NCBI GenBank assembly: GCA_002450155.1
Contig: DJYO01000009.1
Coordinates: 1-64,000, forward strand
From: Mageeibacillus sp. UBA6976
GTDB lineage: Bacteria; Bacillota; Clostridia; Saccharofermentanales; Saccharofermentanaceae
Length of the DNA: 64,000 nucleotides
Direction: 5' to 3'
The position numbers and the translations under genes were made by a program. The notes beneath the pieces were generated by a model, which was given only the letters and a program-made list of their open reading frames with translations, had not been told where the DNA came from and did no database searches. Below, piece by piece: positions 1-8,141 of the stretch (its first letter is position 1; each line of letters begins with the position of its first letter).

Positions 1-201
1 AGTGTGGTAATTCGGGAATCCAGGATATATATCTTTTACGAGTATTCCATTGATTGTGTTAGGAATAAACAAATCATCCGCTTTGCCTTCTGCAGCTAAA
101 AGACAAAATCCGTTCATCGTTTTATCATATACAAAGTGTATTTTTGCATCTTTCCACAAATAATAATTATGCTTTGTTACAATGTCTCTAATGTCAATCA
201 T
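1..201 (-). CDS. Hypothetical protein, 3' part cut by window edge
   Basis: An open frame of 67 codons begins with ATG at 201 and runs off the left end without a stop. An AGAAGG ribosome binding site lies six bases upstream of the ATG, which supports real translation. The visible N-terminus begins MIDIRDIVTKHNYYLWKD and is mixed polar and aromatic with no signal peptide or membrane segment. I do not recognise the family. It lies downstream of the XRE regulator gene on the same strand and may belong to the same accessory cassette. Confidence 0.6.
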   Translation of the reverse strand, partial: MIDIRDIVTKHNYYLWKDAKIHFVYDKTMNGFCLLAAEGKADDLFIPNTINGILVKDIYPGFPNYHT

Positions 202-306
202 TTATGACCTTCTGATTGCCATGGAAGTGAATTATACAGAGTATTGAATTCATCTATTATTAGCCTGATTTGTATCTTCATCAGTATTCATCAAGTACCT
301 GCTAAT

Positions 307-384
307 TTACAAAAATAAATTCATAATATTTTTTCTAAGAAGTTCATTTATGAAACAACTGGGGTAACAACAATTTGCTTCCAT
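307..384 (-). CDS. Possible 25-residue Cys-containing peptide
   Basis: A short ORF starts with ATG at 384, 29 bases after the stop of the XRE gene, and is preceded by GGGAG at six-base spacing. The product has three cysteines near the N-terminus (MEANCCYPSC) and a hydrophobic end. Nothing else in 202-413 looks like a gene. The ribosome binding site is the only support, so this may be chance. Confidence 0.22.
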   Translation of the reverse strand: MEANCCYPSCFINELLRKNIMNLFL

Positions 385-413
385 TACAAACTCCCTTTTC
401 CTCTACGTTTTCT

Positions 414-953
414 CTACACCTTCTTATTCTCTTTAGCAATTTCATCATTTATTTCTTTTGCAACTGATGCAAATAGAATTTTAAGATAATTATCTGGATC
501 AGCATAAGTTGTCCTTCTTTCATTAAACTCATCTAACGAACCGATTAACCTTTTTATCTGTGGCCAATACTTATTGAGATACAGAAAGACACCGCTAGGA
601 CCACTACTATCGCCGTCCATCACGGAATTGTAACCATGATCAAATCTCTCATAATACTTAATTATGCCCTCAGACCATAAAAAATATACGGAATTTACAA
701 CTTTTTTTCCTATATCTGGCTCTGAAAAAATAAATGAAGTGTTCTCATCACCGTAATACAGACGTTCAATAGTTACCTCTAGCGCTTTGGCAATCTTTGC
801 AATTGTTGCTAAGTTCGGTATTTTCCTGCTGTTTTCGTACGCACTAAGTGTTGTGTTAGAGAATCCACTGTTTCTTGCAAGTTCTTCTTGGGAAAGACCT
901 TTCTCCAATCTTACCTCGCGAATGTTCTTACCTATATTATCATCGTAGTTCAT
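414..953 (-). CDS. XRE-family transcriptional regulator
   Basis: A DNA-binding regulator of 179 residues. Residues 8-65 form a classic HTH_3 (Cro/CI) domain: IGKNIREVRLEKGLSQEELA, then a turn and recognition helix ending NLATIAKIAKALEV. The remaining ~110 residues match no ligand or peptidase domain I know; no S24 or ImmA motif is seen. ATG at 953 has GGAGG nine bases upstream. A consensus promoter with an inverted repeat over its -10 lies just upstream, so autorepression is likely. It is divergent from the DUF4417/JAMM operon and is the obvious candidate to control it. Domain call is sure; targets are inferred. Confidence 0.9.
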   Translation of the reverse strand: MNYDDNIGKNIREVRLEKGLSQEELARNSGFSNTTLSAYENSRKIPNLATIAKIAKALEVTIERLYYGDENTSFIFSEPDIGKKVVNSVYFLWSEGIIKYYERFDHGYNSVMDGDSSGPSGVFLYLNKYWPQIKRLIGSLDEFNERRTTYADPDNYLKILFASVAKEINDEIAKENKKV

Positions 954-976
954 GTGCTTAACCTCCGTTATATATC

Positions 977-1008
977 TATAAGTATACGTGACTTATACGA
1001 TGAGTCAA
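977..1008 (-). promoter_or_regulatory. XRE promoter with overlapping inverted-repeat operator
   Basis: On the minus strand TTGACT (1003-1008) and TATACT (981-986) are separated by 16 bases, a near-consensus sigma-A promoter reading into the XRE gene. A perfect 7-bp inverted repeat, TATAAGT and ACTTATA with a 7-base spacer (977-997), covers the -10. This is the placement expected of an autoregulatory operator. Binding itself is inferred. Confidence 0.7.
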
Positions 1009-1069
1009 TATATTAAACTATCGTTATATGCATTGTTTTTCTGTGTACATTTCCGTTAAACGCTAAAAA

Positions 1070-1099
1070 TGGTCCTAAAAGCCTAATTTCATAGGACCA
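1070..1099. repeat. Inverted repeat upstream of the DUF4417 operon
   Basis: TGGTCCTA (1070-1077) and TAGGACCA (1092-1099) form a perfect 8-bp inverted repeat with a 14-base loop. A T-rich run follows at about 1109-1115, not directly after the stem. It could be a weak terminator or attenuator in the leader of the plus-strand operon, or a second operator. Confidence 0.5.
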
Positions 1100-1192
1100 A
1101 GAGAGAAATTTTTTACCTTGTTCAGCTATGGCAAATTCAAAGCATGGCCAAACAAAAATCGGTCAAATACTAATGAATAGGAGGAAATACAT

Positions 1193-1921
1193 ATGCGTAT
1201 TTCTAAAAAGAACATTGCAAATCCTGATCACAAAATGGTTAAGGATGTATGGAACGCCTTTATGGCAGATGGGGCAGTATTTGGCAAATATGATATACCC
1301 TATTGCCCAACAACCACTGTAACGATTCCCAGAAAGATAATCACCTGGGATGAAGCAAAGTCAATCTACAAGAAACAGATCAAGAGTGATATCAGTTTTA
1401 AAAACGAAGCATATGTCTGTTTCTATATGGATGACTACAAATTTGATGGAGCCAGAGGCATTTGGTATGACCCATATAAGGTCTTAACAATTCTCTGTCA
1501 TTTTGGTGGCGTCATAACACCAGACTTTTCCACTTATCAAGATTTTCCCGTTGCGTTGAAAATCTGTGCAACATTCAGGATGAGGCTCTGGGGTTACTGG
1601 CTCGGCAAGAATGGAATTCCGGTCATTAACAATGTGCGCTGGGGTACACCTGAATCCTATGATTACTCTTTTGAGGGTATTCCGGAAAACAGCATTGTTG
1701 CTATCGGTACAGTAGGTGGCAGTCCCAGACAGATAGTTAATCGCGAACGCTTTATCGAAGGTCTGAATGAGATGGTTAAAAGGCTCAAGCCCCATACTAT
1801 CCTCATTTATGGATCAGATAAATATGAGTGTTTCGATGTGTTAAGGCAGCAGGGCATTAATGTAATCCAATACCCCAGCAGCACAGCCTGCTACTACGAA
1901 AGGAGACGTAATCATGAGTAA
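1193..1921 (+). CDS. DUF4417 domain protein
   Basis: 242 residues starting at ATG 1193, which has AGGAGG eight bases upstream. The central part carries the features I associate with DUF4417, a family of unknown function common on phages and integrative elements of Firmicutes: the strand GIPVINNVRWG near residue 142, followed by GIPENSIVAIGTVGG and a C-terminal alpha/beta segment (HTILIYGSDKYECFDVL). No catalytic motif is evident. Its last eight bases overlap the start of the next gene, which has its own GGAG site, so the two are translationally coupled. Family call fairly sure; function unknown. Confidence 0.75.
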   Translation: MRISKKNIANPDHKMVKDVWNAFMADGAVFGKYDIPYCPTTTVTIPRKIITWDEAKSIYKKQIKSDISFKNEAYVCFYMDDYKFDGARGIWYDPYKVLTILCHFGGVITPDFSTYQDFPVALKICATFRMRLWGYWLGKNGIPVINNVRWGTPESYDYSFEGIPENSIVAIGTVGGSPRQIVNRERFIEGLNEMVKRLKPHTILIYGSDKYECFDVLRQQGINVIQYPSSTACYYERRRNHE

Positions 1922-2480
1922 AGGTAACAGCAATCTTTTTCACGGTACACTCGGCACGACTGTATCAGGGCTGGCTCGACCACCAGAATCGTATTCTGAT
2001 AGAGGTGTTAAGATACCTGATCACATCAAAGCAATGATAGATAAACTCCCTAAAACCGGAGATTATATCGTAGGTTCCACAGAAGATTTTACTATTCAAG
2101 ATGTAAGTATTATGTCAAAGGAGACTGGGGTTGAGTTTGCCAAAGTAACAATCGGCAATAAATCTTACCTTATACGTGGAGGTCAAAGAGGAGCTGTCAT
2201 TCCAAAAGATCTTCTTAGAAAAATGAGTCCTCATAACAGTTCTTTTGATTTTCATAGTCATCCATACGATGATGATTTAATTCCTTCTCGGGCAGATATT
2301 GATGCTTTTATTGACATTAAACAAAGAACACGGCAAAAAAGCAGTATGATCATAAGCCCCAATGGCAGGAAATCATCGTATAATGAAAATGGTATTATCT
2401 CTGTCGGTAACATAGAACACACCATTGACGATGATTACAAAAAGGCTCTCGCAAAATTATTTGGAGGTAATATAGAATGA
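1914..2480 (+). CDS. JAMM/MPN-like metalloprotease domain protein
   Basis: 188 residues. Residues 114-128 read HSHPYDDDLIPSRAD, giving H114, H116, S125 and D128, the zinc-binding H-x-H...S-x-x-D pattern of JAMM/MPN+ isopeptidases. The spacing between H and S is eight residues, one more than in the RadC version. E74 sits on a predicted strand upstream and could be the catalytic glutamate. The N-terminal ~30 residues (NSNLFHGTLGTT) are Gly/Ser rich and look like a linker or delivery segment rather than a folded domain. Sandwiched between DUF4417 and a small acidic protein, with overlaps on both sides. It may be a peptidase effector paired with the next gene as immunity; that role is inference. 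Confidence 0.65.
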   Translation: MSKGNSNLFHGTLGTTVSGLARPPESYSDRGVKIPDHIKAMIDKLPKTGDYIVGSTEDFTIQDVSIMSKETGVEFAKVTIGNKSYLIRGGQRGAVIPKDLLRKMSPHNSSFDFHSHPYDDDLIPSRADIDAFIDIKQRTRQKSSMIISPNGRKSSYNENGIISVGNIEHTIDDDYKKALAKLFGGNIE

Positions 2481-2773
2481 TAAACAAAAATGAAGCTAGG
2501 ATAGAAGCTTGGACCATAATTTCTGAATTGTTTGGAAACGATTATTTTCGCACTCATTTTGAGGGATCCTGTGAATCTTATCCCACAGACGATGACGATA
2601 GCACTATCTTTGATTACTTCATGGGATTCGAATCTGATATCAACACTAATTTATGGACAGTATTTGCCAGAGTATCCGTAAACAGAGAAACTAAGGAAAC
2701 GCATTTTCTTGATTACAAGATGCCTGACGGTAAGCGTATGGATAATCCCCCATGTCCTATTAGACTCGCTTAA
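2477..2773 (+). CDS. Small acidic hypothetical protein, possible immunity partner
   Basis: 98 residues; ATG at 2477 overlaps the preceding TGA as ATGA, with GGAGG nine bases upstream, so translation is coupled to the JAMM gene. The protein is rich in Asp and aromatic residues (SYPTDDDDSTIFDYF), has no signal peptide or membrane segment, and I do not recognise a family. Size, acidity and coupling to a putative peptidase effector resemble immunity proteins of polymorphic toxin cassettes, but sequence alone does not prove it. Confidence 0.6.
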   Translation: MINKNEARIEAWTIISELFGNDYFRTHFEGSCESYPTDDDDSTIFDYFMGFESDINTNLWTVFARVSVNRETKETHFLDYKMPDGKRMDNPPCPIRLA

Positions 2774-2840
2774 TCAAGCTCAATATGTAGGAATTAGAAG
2801 TTATCGACTTAAAATGTCTTTCACTTAATTTCAGGCAAAA

Positions 2841-2884
2841 ATATCCTGACCATGCATCGCAATAGCAATACATGACCAGGATAT
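2841..2884. repeat. Imperfect hairpin downstream of the JAMM cassette
   Basis: ATATCCTG (2841-2848) pairs with CAGGATAT (2877-2884); after a 2x2 mismatch CATG (2851-2854) can pair with CATG (2871-2874), leaving a 16-base loop. No T-run follows on either side, so it is not a textbook terminator. It is the only structure between the cassette and the next gene (2774-2976). Confidence 0.4.
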
Positions 2885-2976
2885 CTATCTTCAAAGTAAA
2901 CCACTTGAAACTATTCTGTTTATTCTTGTTCATTATCAAGTCAAGTCAACCGCACGCTTATGCTATTTACCAATAA

Positions 2977-2985
2977 TGATATAAT
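2977..2985 (+). promoter_or_regulatory. Extended -10 promoter, probably leaderless transcript
   Basis: TGATATAAT is a perfect extended -10 (TG-n-TATAAT). It ends six bases before the ATG at 2992, so transcription should start at or within a base or two of the start codon. No ribosome binding site is present. This predicts a leaderless mRNA for the 140-residue protein. Confidence 0.6.
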
Positions 2986-2991
2986 CGGACT

Positions 2992-3414
2992 ATGGATATA
3001 ATGCGTTTTAAATATTGCAGGATTCAGGGCAAGGAACTTGCTGCCAATACAAGGACCGGCAAGGGCATATTCAGCATGCTCTACCAGATGGCCGAAAACG
3101 GCGTAATGGAAGAAGAGGATGTAGATCTTTTCAAGGAGATAGACAGCTGGTTTGCCGAAGAACTCCCCTGGCCGCCCCAGTGCAAGCGCCAAGAGAAGGT
3201 AATCTGCTATTTTAAGACAGCAAATACCGATATGATGATGAAGATGATAAGACCTCTGATGTGGCTTCTTGAGAGGTACGATCATCCCTACTATGTAGTC
3301 TATACCAACTCTCCCGGCGAGATCGTCTACGAAGACGATTACCAGATAGTGGTCAAGGTAGACGATAACGTGGTAATAGAGGATGTCCAGGCCAGCTGGT
3401 CACCTGAAGATTAA
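2992..3414 (+). CDS. Hypothetical protein, 140 residues
   Basis: A soluble, mixed alpha/beta protein without signal peptide or membrane segments. Notable stretches are LPWPPQCKRQEKVICYFKTA and a segment rich in Met around residue 80. I do not recognise a family. The start at 2992 is chosen because the extended -10 sits immediately upstream; Met4 at 3001 is the alternative. It is convergent with the HAD phosphatase gene and their stop codons overlap by four bases, with no terminator between them. Confidence 0.65.
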   Translation: MDIMRFKYCRIQGKELAANTRTGKGIFSMLYQMAENGVMEEEDVDLFKEIDSWFAEELPWPPQCKRQEKVICYFKTANTDMMMKMIRPLMWLLERYDHPYYVVYTNSPGEIVYEDDYQIVVKVDDNVVIEDVQASWSPED

Positions 3415-4070
3415 TTAAGTCCCAGATAATCCATCGCCTTGCCCAGATCCGGCACGATCAGATCTGCAAGCCTGTCCGTCTCTTCGTTTGAGGGCAAAAT
3501 GTCGGGCACCATTACCGTATAAAGACCTGCAGCCTTGCATGCCTTGATCCCGTTATAAGAATCCTCAAAACCGCAGCAGAGTCCCGGCTCTACTCCAAGT
3601 TTGGAAGCTGCCAGGATAAAGATCTCAGGATCAGGTTTGGATCTTGTTACCTCATCGCCGCAGACCAGGACATCAAGATAAGGCAGCGTTCCTAAAACAT
3701 CCATCTCATACTCGACCGATGCTCTTGAAGTGGAGGATGCCAGCGCAACCTTATATCCCTTGGACTTAAGAGCTTTAAGTATATCCATGGCGTAGGGCTT
3801 GAGCTCTATCCTGCCCTGCTCCAGCATCTGTTTAAACCGGTCCCTTGTCTGTTTCCTGAACAGTTCCACAGGGAGATCATTGCCATAGAGCTCGATGAAT
3901 CTGTTGTTCGTCGCTTCAGAATTCTGTCCTATGACACTTAGGGCAAACTCATGTATGCCCGCAAGGTTATTCTCCTTACCGATCATCTCCCAGCATTGGA
4001 GGACTGCTCTTTCTGAATCGATAAGCAGTCCGTCCATATCGAAGATAAAGCCTTTAAATCCTGTCTGCAA
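3411..4070 (-). CDS. HAD-family phosphatase (beta-phosphoglucomutase-like)
   Basis: A HAD-superfamily hydrolase of 219 residues. The nucleophile motif I is FDMDGLLIDSE near the N-terminus, motif II is ALASSTS, motif III lysine lies in RSKPDPEIF, and motif IV is GFEDSYNGIKA. The helical cap between motifs I and II is the small subclass-I type seen in beta-phosphoglucomutase and sugar-phosphate phosphatases; substrate cannot be told. The likely start is TTG at 4070: GGAGG (4077-4081) sits six bases upstream and the codon follows one base after the CarB-DapF stop. A GTG at 4106 would lack a ribosome binding site and overlap dapF by 35 bases. It is the last gene of the ilv-car-dapF run. Confidence 0.88.
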   Translation of the reverse strand: MQTGFKGFIFDMDGLLIDSERAVLQCWEMIGKENNLAGIHEFALSVIGQNSEATNNRFIELYGNDLPVELFRKQTRDRFKQMLEQGRIELKPYAMDILKALKSKGYKVALASSTSRASVEYEMDVLGTLPYLDVLVCGDEVTRSKPDPEIFILAASKLGVEPGLCCGFEDSYNGIKACKAAGLYTVMVPDILPSNEETDRLADLIVPDLGKAMDYLGLN

Positions 4071-4071
4071 A

Positions 4072-7000
4072 TCAGACCTCCATTGATCCTTCAAATACGC
4101 GCTCACAGTTCCCTGTCATGTAGACCGTATCATCGGTATACCTGATGATGATGTCGCCGCCCTTGAGGATTACCCTGATGTCTTCATCCTTCTTACAGTA
4201 TCCGTTAAGGCATGCTGCAACTGCTGTAGCGCAGGCGCCTGTTCCGCAAGCCATTGTCTCACCGGAACCTCTCTCCCAAACACGCATCTTCAGTGTGTGG
4301 TCATCTATTACTTTAACAAATTCCGTGTTGACTCTCTCAGGGAATAATGTGGCATTATATTCGAATTTCGGACCTATCGTCTCCAGATCCATGACATCCA
4401 CCAAGTCAGTAAATACAACTGCATGGGGATTACCCATGGATACGCATGTAATCCTGTACTCCTCACCGTCTATCTCTACTGCGCGGTCAACTACCGAATC
4501 ACCTTCCAGGTTTACCGGAATCTCCGACGGGGTAAGTATGGCAGGTCCCATATCCACTTTAGCCCTTACTACCACATCTCCGGATGTCATGAGTTCAAGC
4601 TTTTTGATGCCGGCTCTGGTCTCTATGGTCATATGCTTTTTCTTATGGCCTGCAACATCGTACATATACTTGCCGACACACCTTATGGCGTTGCCGCACA
4701 TATTTCCCTCGGAACCGTCCAGGTTGTACATGATCATGCGTGCATCCGCTACCTTTGACGGAGCGATAAGAACGATGCCGTCGCCGCCTACACCAAAGTG
4801 TCTGTCGCTCATATAAACCGAGAGGGATTCAGGAGATGCAACCATATTCTCCAGACAGTCGATATAGATATAATCATTGCCTGCGCCCTGCATCTTGATA
4901 AAATCGATCTTTCTTCTCTTCTCCCTCATATTGTTGATATCTACCAGCTCGGTATTGATCTCGCTGTAGTGGCTCATAAGCGAGTCTGCGAGAGCGTCGG
5001 CAGTATCTACTGCAGTAAGGCAGGGGATGCCCAGCATTACCGCTCTTCTCCTGAGTTTTACCGAATCTCTTGCAGGGAGTCTGCCCTTGGCAGATGTGGA
5101 GATGATGTAATTGATCTTGCCGCTCTCTAAGAGTGTCATGGTGTTGTTGGTATCAGACTCATGGATCTTGGATACAACAGTTACTTCCATACCTGACTCT
5201 CTTAATGCATTTGCGGTTCCTCCTGTTGCATAGAGCTTGAATCCGAGGTTATCAAACTTCTTGGCGATCTCTACGATCTCAGGCTTATCAGAGTCTCTTA
5301 CGGTTATAAAGACACCGCCGTTGCGGTACATCTTATAGCCTGCTGCAACAAGTCCCTTGTAAAGAGCTTCAGAGAGGTTGCGTCCGACGCCCAGAACTTC
5401 GCCTGTAGACTTCATCTCGGGGCCGAGCTGGGTGTCAACATCCGTCAGCTTTTCGAAGGAGAATACAGGGACCTTGACAGCGGTATACGGGGACTGACGG
5501 TAGAAACCCGTACCGTAGTCCATATCGGCGAGCTTCCTGCCGAGACTTACCTCGATGGCGACATCAACCATCGGTATACCGGTTACCTTGCTCATGTAAG
5601 GAACGGTCCTGGAGGCTCTGGGATTTACTTCTATAACGTAGATCCTGCCGTCTTTTACAATGTACTGGATATTGACGATACCCGTTGAATTGAGGCCGTC
5701 ACAAAGAGCTATAGTAGTATCTGCCAAACGCTTATACATATCGTCGTAGATATGCTTGGCAGGATACATTGCGATGGAGTCTCCGGAGTGGATACCGGCA
5801 CGCTCGACATGCTCCATAAGTCCGGGGATAAGGACATCCTTGCCGTCGTAGATCGCATCGACTTCGATCTCCCTGCCCTGGATATATTTGTCAATGAGGA
5901 CCGGATTCTCGATCCCCTGGGCCAGTATGATCCTCATGTATTCATTTACATCCGCATCGCTGAAGGCGATTATCATGTTCTGTCCGCCGAGGACATAGGA
6001 AGGTCTTAGAAGCACCGGGTATTCCAGTTTGTTTGCAGCTTCCAAGGCTTCTTCCAGGGTCAGTACAGAGAAACCCTTGGGGCGCGCTATTCCAAGCTTC
6101 TCAAGGAGGGCGTCGAAACGCTCTCTGTCCTCTGCCATGTCTATAGAATCAGCTGAGGTTCCTATGATGTTGACATTATTTTCAGACAGAGTCTTGGTGA
6201 GCTTGATGGCCGTCTGTCCGCCGAAGGCAACGACTACGCCGTAAGGCTGTTCCTGACGGACTATGTTCATTACATCCTCAGGGGTCAAAGGCTCGAAGTA
6301 AAGCCTGTCTCCGGTATCGAAATCCGTAGAGACGGTCTCCGGGTTGTTATTCACTATTACTACCCTGTAACCCAGATCTCTTAAGGCGTGGACACAATGA
6401 ACGGCAGCATAGTCAAACTCGATGCCCTGACCGATCCTTATAGGACCCGAGCCGAATACGATAATGGTCTTTTTATCCTTATCCCCTTCCTGCTCAAAGT
6501 CAGCTTCGTTCTCACCGCCCTCGCCCGGGGTATTGTATGTTGCGTAGAAATAAGGTGTCCTTGCCGCAAACTCACCTGCACAGGTGTCTACCATCTTGAA
6601 TGTAGGCTTAAGGCTATAGGCAGGGCTTGAATTACATATAGAAGTAAGCGCCTTATCCGTAAAGCCGAGCTTCTTTGCCCTTACATACTCTTCTTCGGTA
6701 AGCTCTCTTCCTTCTATATCCTTCTCAAAATCTATGAGGTTTCTGATCTTGGCCAGGAACCAGAGATCTATCTTGGTGTCTTCGTGGATCTTATTGATTG
6801 CGATACCTCTCCTGATGGCTTCTGCCACATAGAAGATCCTCTCATCAGTAACTTCGATATATCCTGCCTCGATAGCTGCATCGTCAAGCTCAGAGAGCTT
6901 ATTGAGCTTTAATATCTCACAGCCTATCTCTGCGCCTCTTACAGCCTTCATGAGTGCACTTTCGAAGGAATCAGAGATTGCCATGACTTCGCCCGTGGCT

Positions 7001-8130
7001 TTCATCTGTGTGCCGAGGTCACGCTTGGCATAGACAAACTTATCGAACGGCCACTTCGGGAATTTGACTGCCACATAGTCAAGAGCAGGCTCGAAGGCAG
7101 CATATGTATGACCTGTAACTGCATTTACTATTTCATCTAATCTGTAGCCCAGAGCGATCTTCGTTGCGACCTTGGCGATGGGATATCCCGTTGCCTTGGA
7201 TGCCAGAGCAGAAGACCTTGATACTCTGGGGTTGACCTCGATGACCGCATATTCGAAGGAGTTGGGATTTAAAGCGAACTGGCAGTTGCATCCGCCCTCT
7301 ACTCCCAGAGCTTCTATAATGTTAAGTGAAGCAGTCCTCAGCATCTGATACTCTTTGTCAGAAAGTGTTACCGCAGGAGCTATTACTATTGAATCTCCGG
7401 TGTGAATTCCTACAGGGTCCAGGTTCTCCATGGAGCAGACAGTGATGACATTGCCGTCCTTATCTCTTACGACCTCAAACTCGATCTCTTTCCATCCTGC
7501 TATACCGCGCTCTATTAAGACCTGGGTTATAGGAGACAGCGCAAGACCGTTCCTTGCGATCTCTTTAAGCTGTTCCTTGCTATTAGCGATACCGCCGCCT
7601 GTTCCGCCTAATGTAAAGGCAGGTCTTACGATGACCGGATATCCTATCTCATCAGCAAAATCCAGAGCATCCTGAAGATCTGTTACAACCTTGGAGGGGA
7701 TGCAGGGCTGACCTATGGATTCCATCGTATCCTTGAACAGCTGCCTGTCCTCTGCCTTGTCTATGCACTCAGGTGAAGAACCGAGCAGCTTGACATCGTG
7801 GGATTCAAGGAATCCTTCCTTGGCAAGCTGCATGCACAGTGTCAGTGCAGTCTGGCCGCCAAGTCCCGAGAGGATGGAATCCGGCTTCTCCGTCTCGATT
7901 ATCCTCTTGATGGTCGTAAGTGTAAGAGGCTCGATGTAGATCTTATCTGCCATCGATTTGTCAGTCATTATGGTAGCAGGGTTTGAGTTGACCAGGACTA
8001 TTTCTATCCCGTCCTCTCTTAAGGCTCTGCAGGCCTGAGTTCCGGCATAGTCAAACTCTGCAGCCTGACCGATGACGATAGGACCTGATCCGATAACGAG
8101 TACTTTCTTAATGTTCTTATCCAGCGGCAT
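4072..8130 (-). CDS. carB-dapF: Carbamoyl-phosphate synthase large subunit fused to diaminopimelate epimerase
   Basis: One open frame of 1352 residues. Residues 1-1067 are a complete CarB: two ATP-grasp halves (the second begins near IIVFGSGPIRIGQGIEFDYA), an oligomerisation region between them, and the C-terminal MGS-like allosteric domain (KLYATGGTANALRESG). It makes carbamoyl phosphate for pyrimidines and arginine. Residues 1068-1352 are a full-length DapF, with MQGAGNDYIY at the start and the catalytic cysteine pair in GNMCGNAIRC (Cys1145) and MACGTGAC (Cys1295). DapF converts LL- to meso-diaminopimelate for lysine and peptidoglycan. No stop, and no ribosome binding site upstream of the ATG at the junction. 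A TGA overlapping that ATG exists in another frame, so the fusion could have arisen from a one-base indel. carA lies 11 bases upstream. Confidence 0.93.
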   Translation of the reverse strand: MPLDKNIKKVLVIGSGPIVIGQAAEFDYAGTQACRALREDGIEIVLVNSNPATIMTDKSMADKIYIEPLTLTTIKRIIETEKPDSILSGLGGQTALTLCMQLAKEGFLESHDVKLLGSSPECIDKAEDRQLFKDTMESIGQPCIPSKVVTDLQDALDFADEIGYPVIVRPAFTLGGTGGGIANSKEQLKEIARNGLALSPITQVLIERGIAGWKEIEFEVVRDKDGNVITVCSMENLDPVGIHTGDSIVIAPAVTLSDKEYQMLRTASLNIIEALGVEGGCNCQFALNPNSFEYAVIEVNPRVSRSSALASKATGYPIAKVATKIALGYRLDEIVNAVTGHTYAAFEPALDYVAVKFPKWPFDKFVYAKRDLGTQMKATGEVMAISDSFESALMKAVRGAEIGCEILKLNKLSELDDAAIEAGYIEVTDERIFYVAEAIRRGIAINKIHEDTKIDLWFLAKIRNLIDFEKDIEGRELTEEEYVRAKKLGFTDKALTSICNSSPAYSLKPTFKMVDTCAGEFAARTPYFYATYNTPGEGGENEADFEQEGDKDKKTIIVFGSGPIRIGQGIEFDYAAVHCVHALRDLGYRVVIVNNNPETVSTDFDTGDRLYFEPLTPEDVMNIVRQEQPYGVVVAFGGQTAIKLTKTLSENNVNIIGTSADSIDMAEDRERFDALLEKLGIARPKGFSVLTLEEALEAANKLEYPVLLRPSYVLGGQNMIIAFSDADVNEYMRIILAQGIENPVLIDKYIQGREIEVDAIYDGKDVLIPGLMEHVERAGIHSGDSIAMYPAKHIYDDMYKRLADTTIALCDGLNSTGIVNIQYIVKDGRIYVIEVNPRASRTVPYMSKVTGIPMVDVAIEVSLGRKLADMDYGTGFYRQSPYTAVKVPVFSFEKLTDVDTQLGPEMKSTGEVLGVGRNLSEALYKGLVAAGYKMYRNGGVFITVRDSDKPEIVEIAKKFDNLGFKLYATGGTANALRESGMEVTVVSKIHESDTNNTMTLLESGKINYIISTSAKGRLPARDSVKLRRRAVMLGIPCLTAVDTADALADSLMSHYSEINTELVDINNMREKRRKIDFIKMQGAGNDYIYIDCLENMVASPESLSVYMSDRHFGVGGDGIVLIAPSKVADARMIMYNLDGSEGNMCGNAIRCVGKYMYDVAGHKKKHMTIETRAGIKKLELMTSGDVVVRAKVDMGPAILTPSEIPVNLEGDSVVDRAVEIDGEEYRITCVSMGNPHAVVFTDLVDVMDLETIGPKFEYNATLFPERVNTEFVKVIDDHTLKMRVWERGSGETMACGTGACATAVAACLNGYCKKDEDIRVILKGGDIIIRYTDDTVYMTGNCERVFEGSMEV

Positions 8131-8141
8131 AGTCTATCACC

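Noticed and set aside
1128..1322. 64-codon frame starting before the DUF4417 gene
   Set aside because: It overlaps the DUF4417 start in another frame; AGGAGG belongs to the 1193 start, and the translation is unlike any protein.
1..2990. Integrated prophage or mobile element at the left edge
   Set aside because: XRE and DUF4417 genes are typical of such elements, but no integrase, att repeats, transposase or phage structural gene is visible; only an accessory cassette can be supported.
2941..3285. 114-codon minus-strand frame over the 140-residue gene
   Set aside because: Opposite a gene with a good promoter; no ribosome binding site; His/Leu-rich shadow translation.
4145..4816. 223-codon plus-strand frame opposite dapF
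   Set aside because: Antisense shadow of a well-supported enzyme; Ser/Pro-rich translation with no domain and no ribosome binding site.
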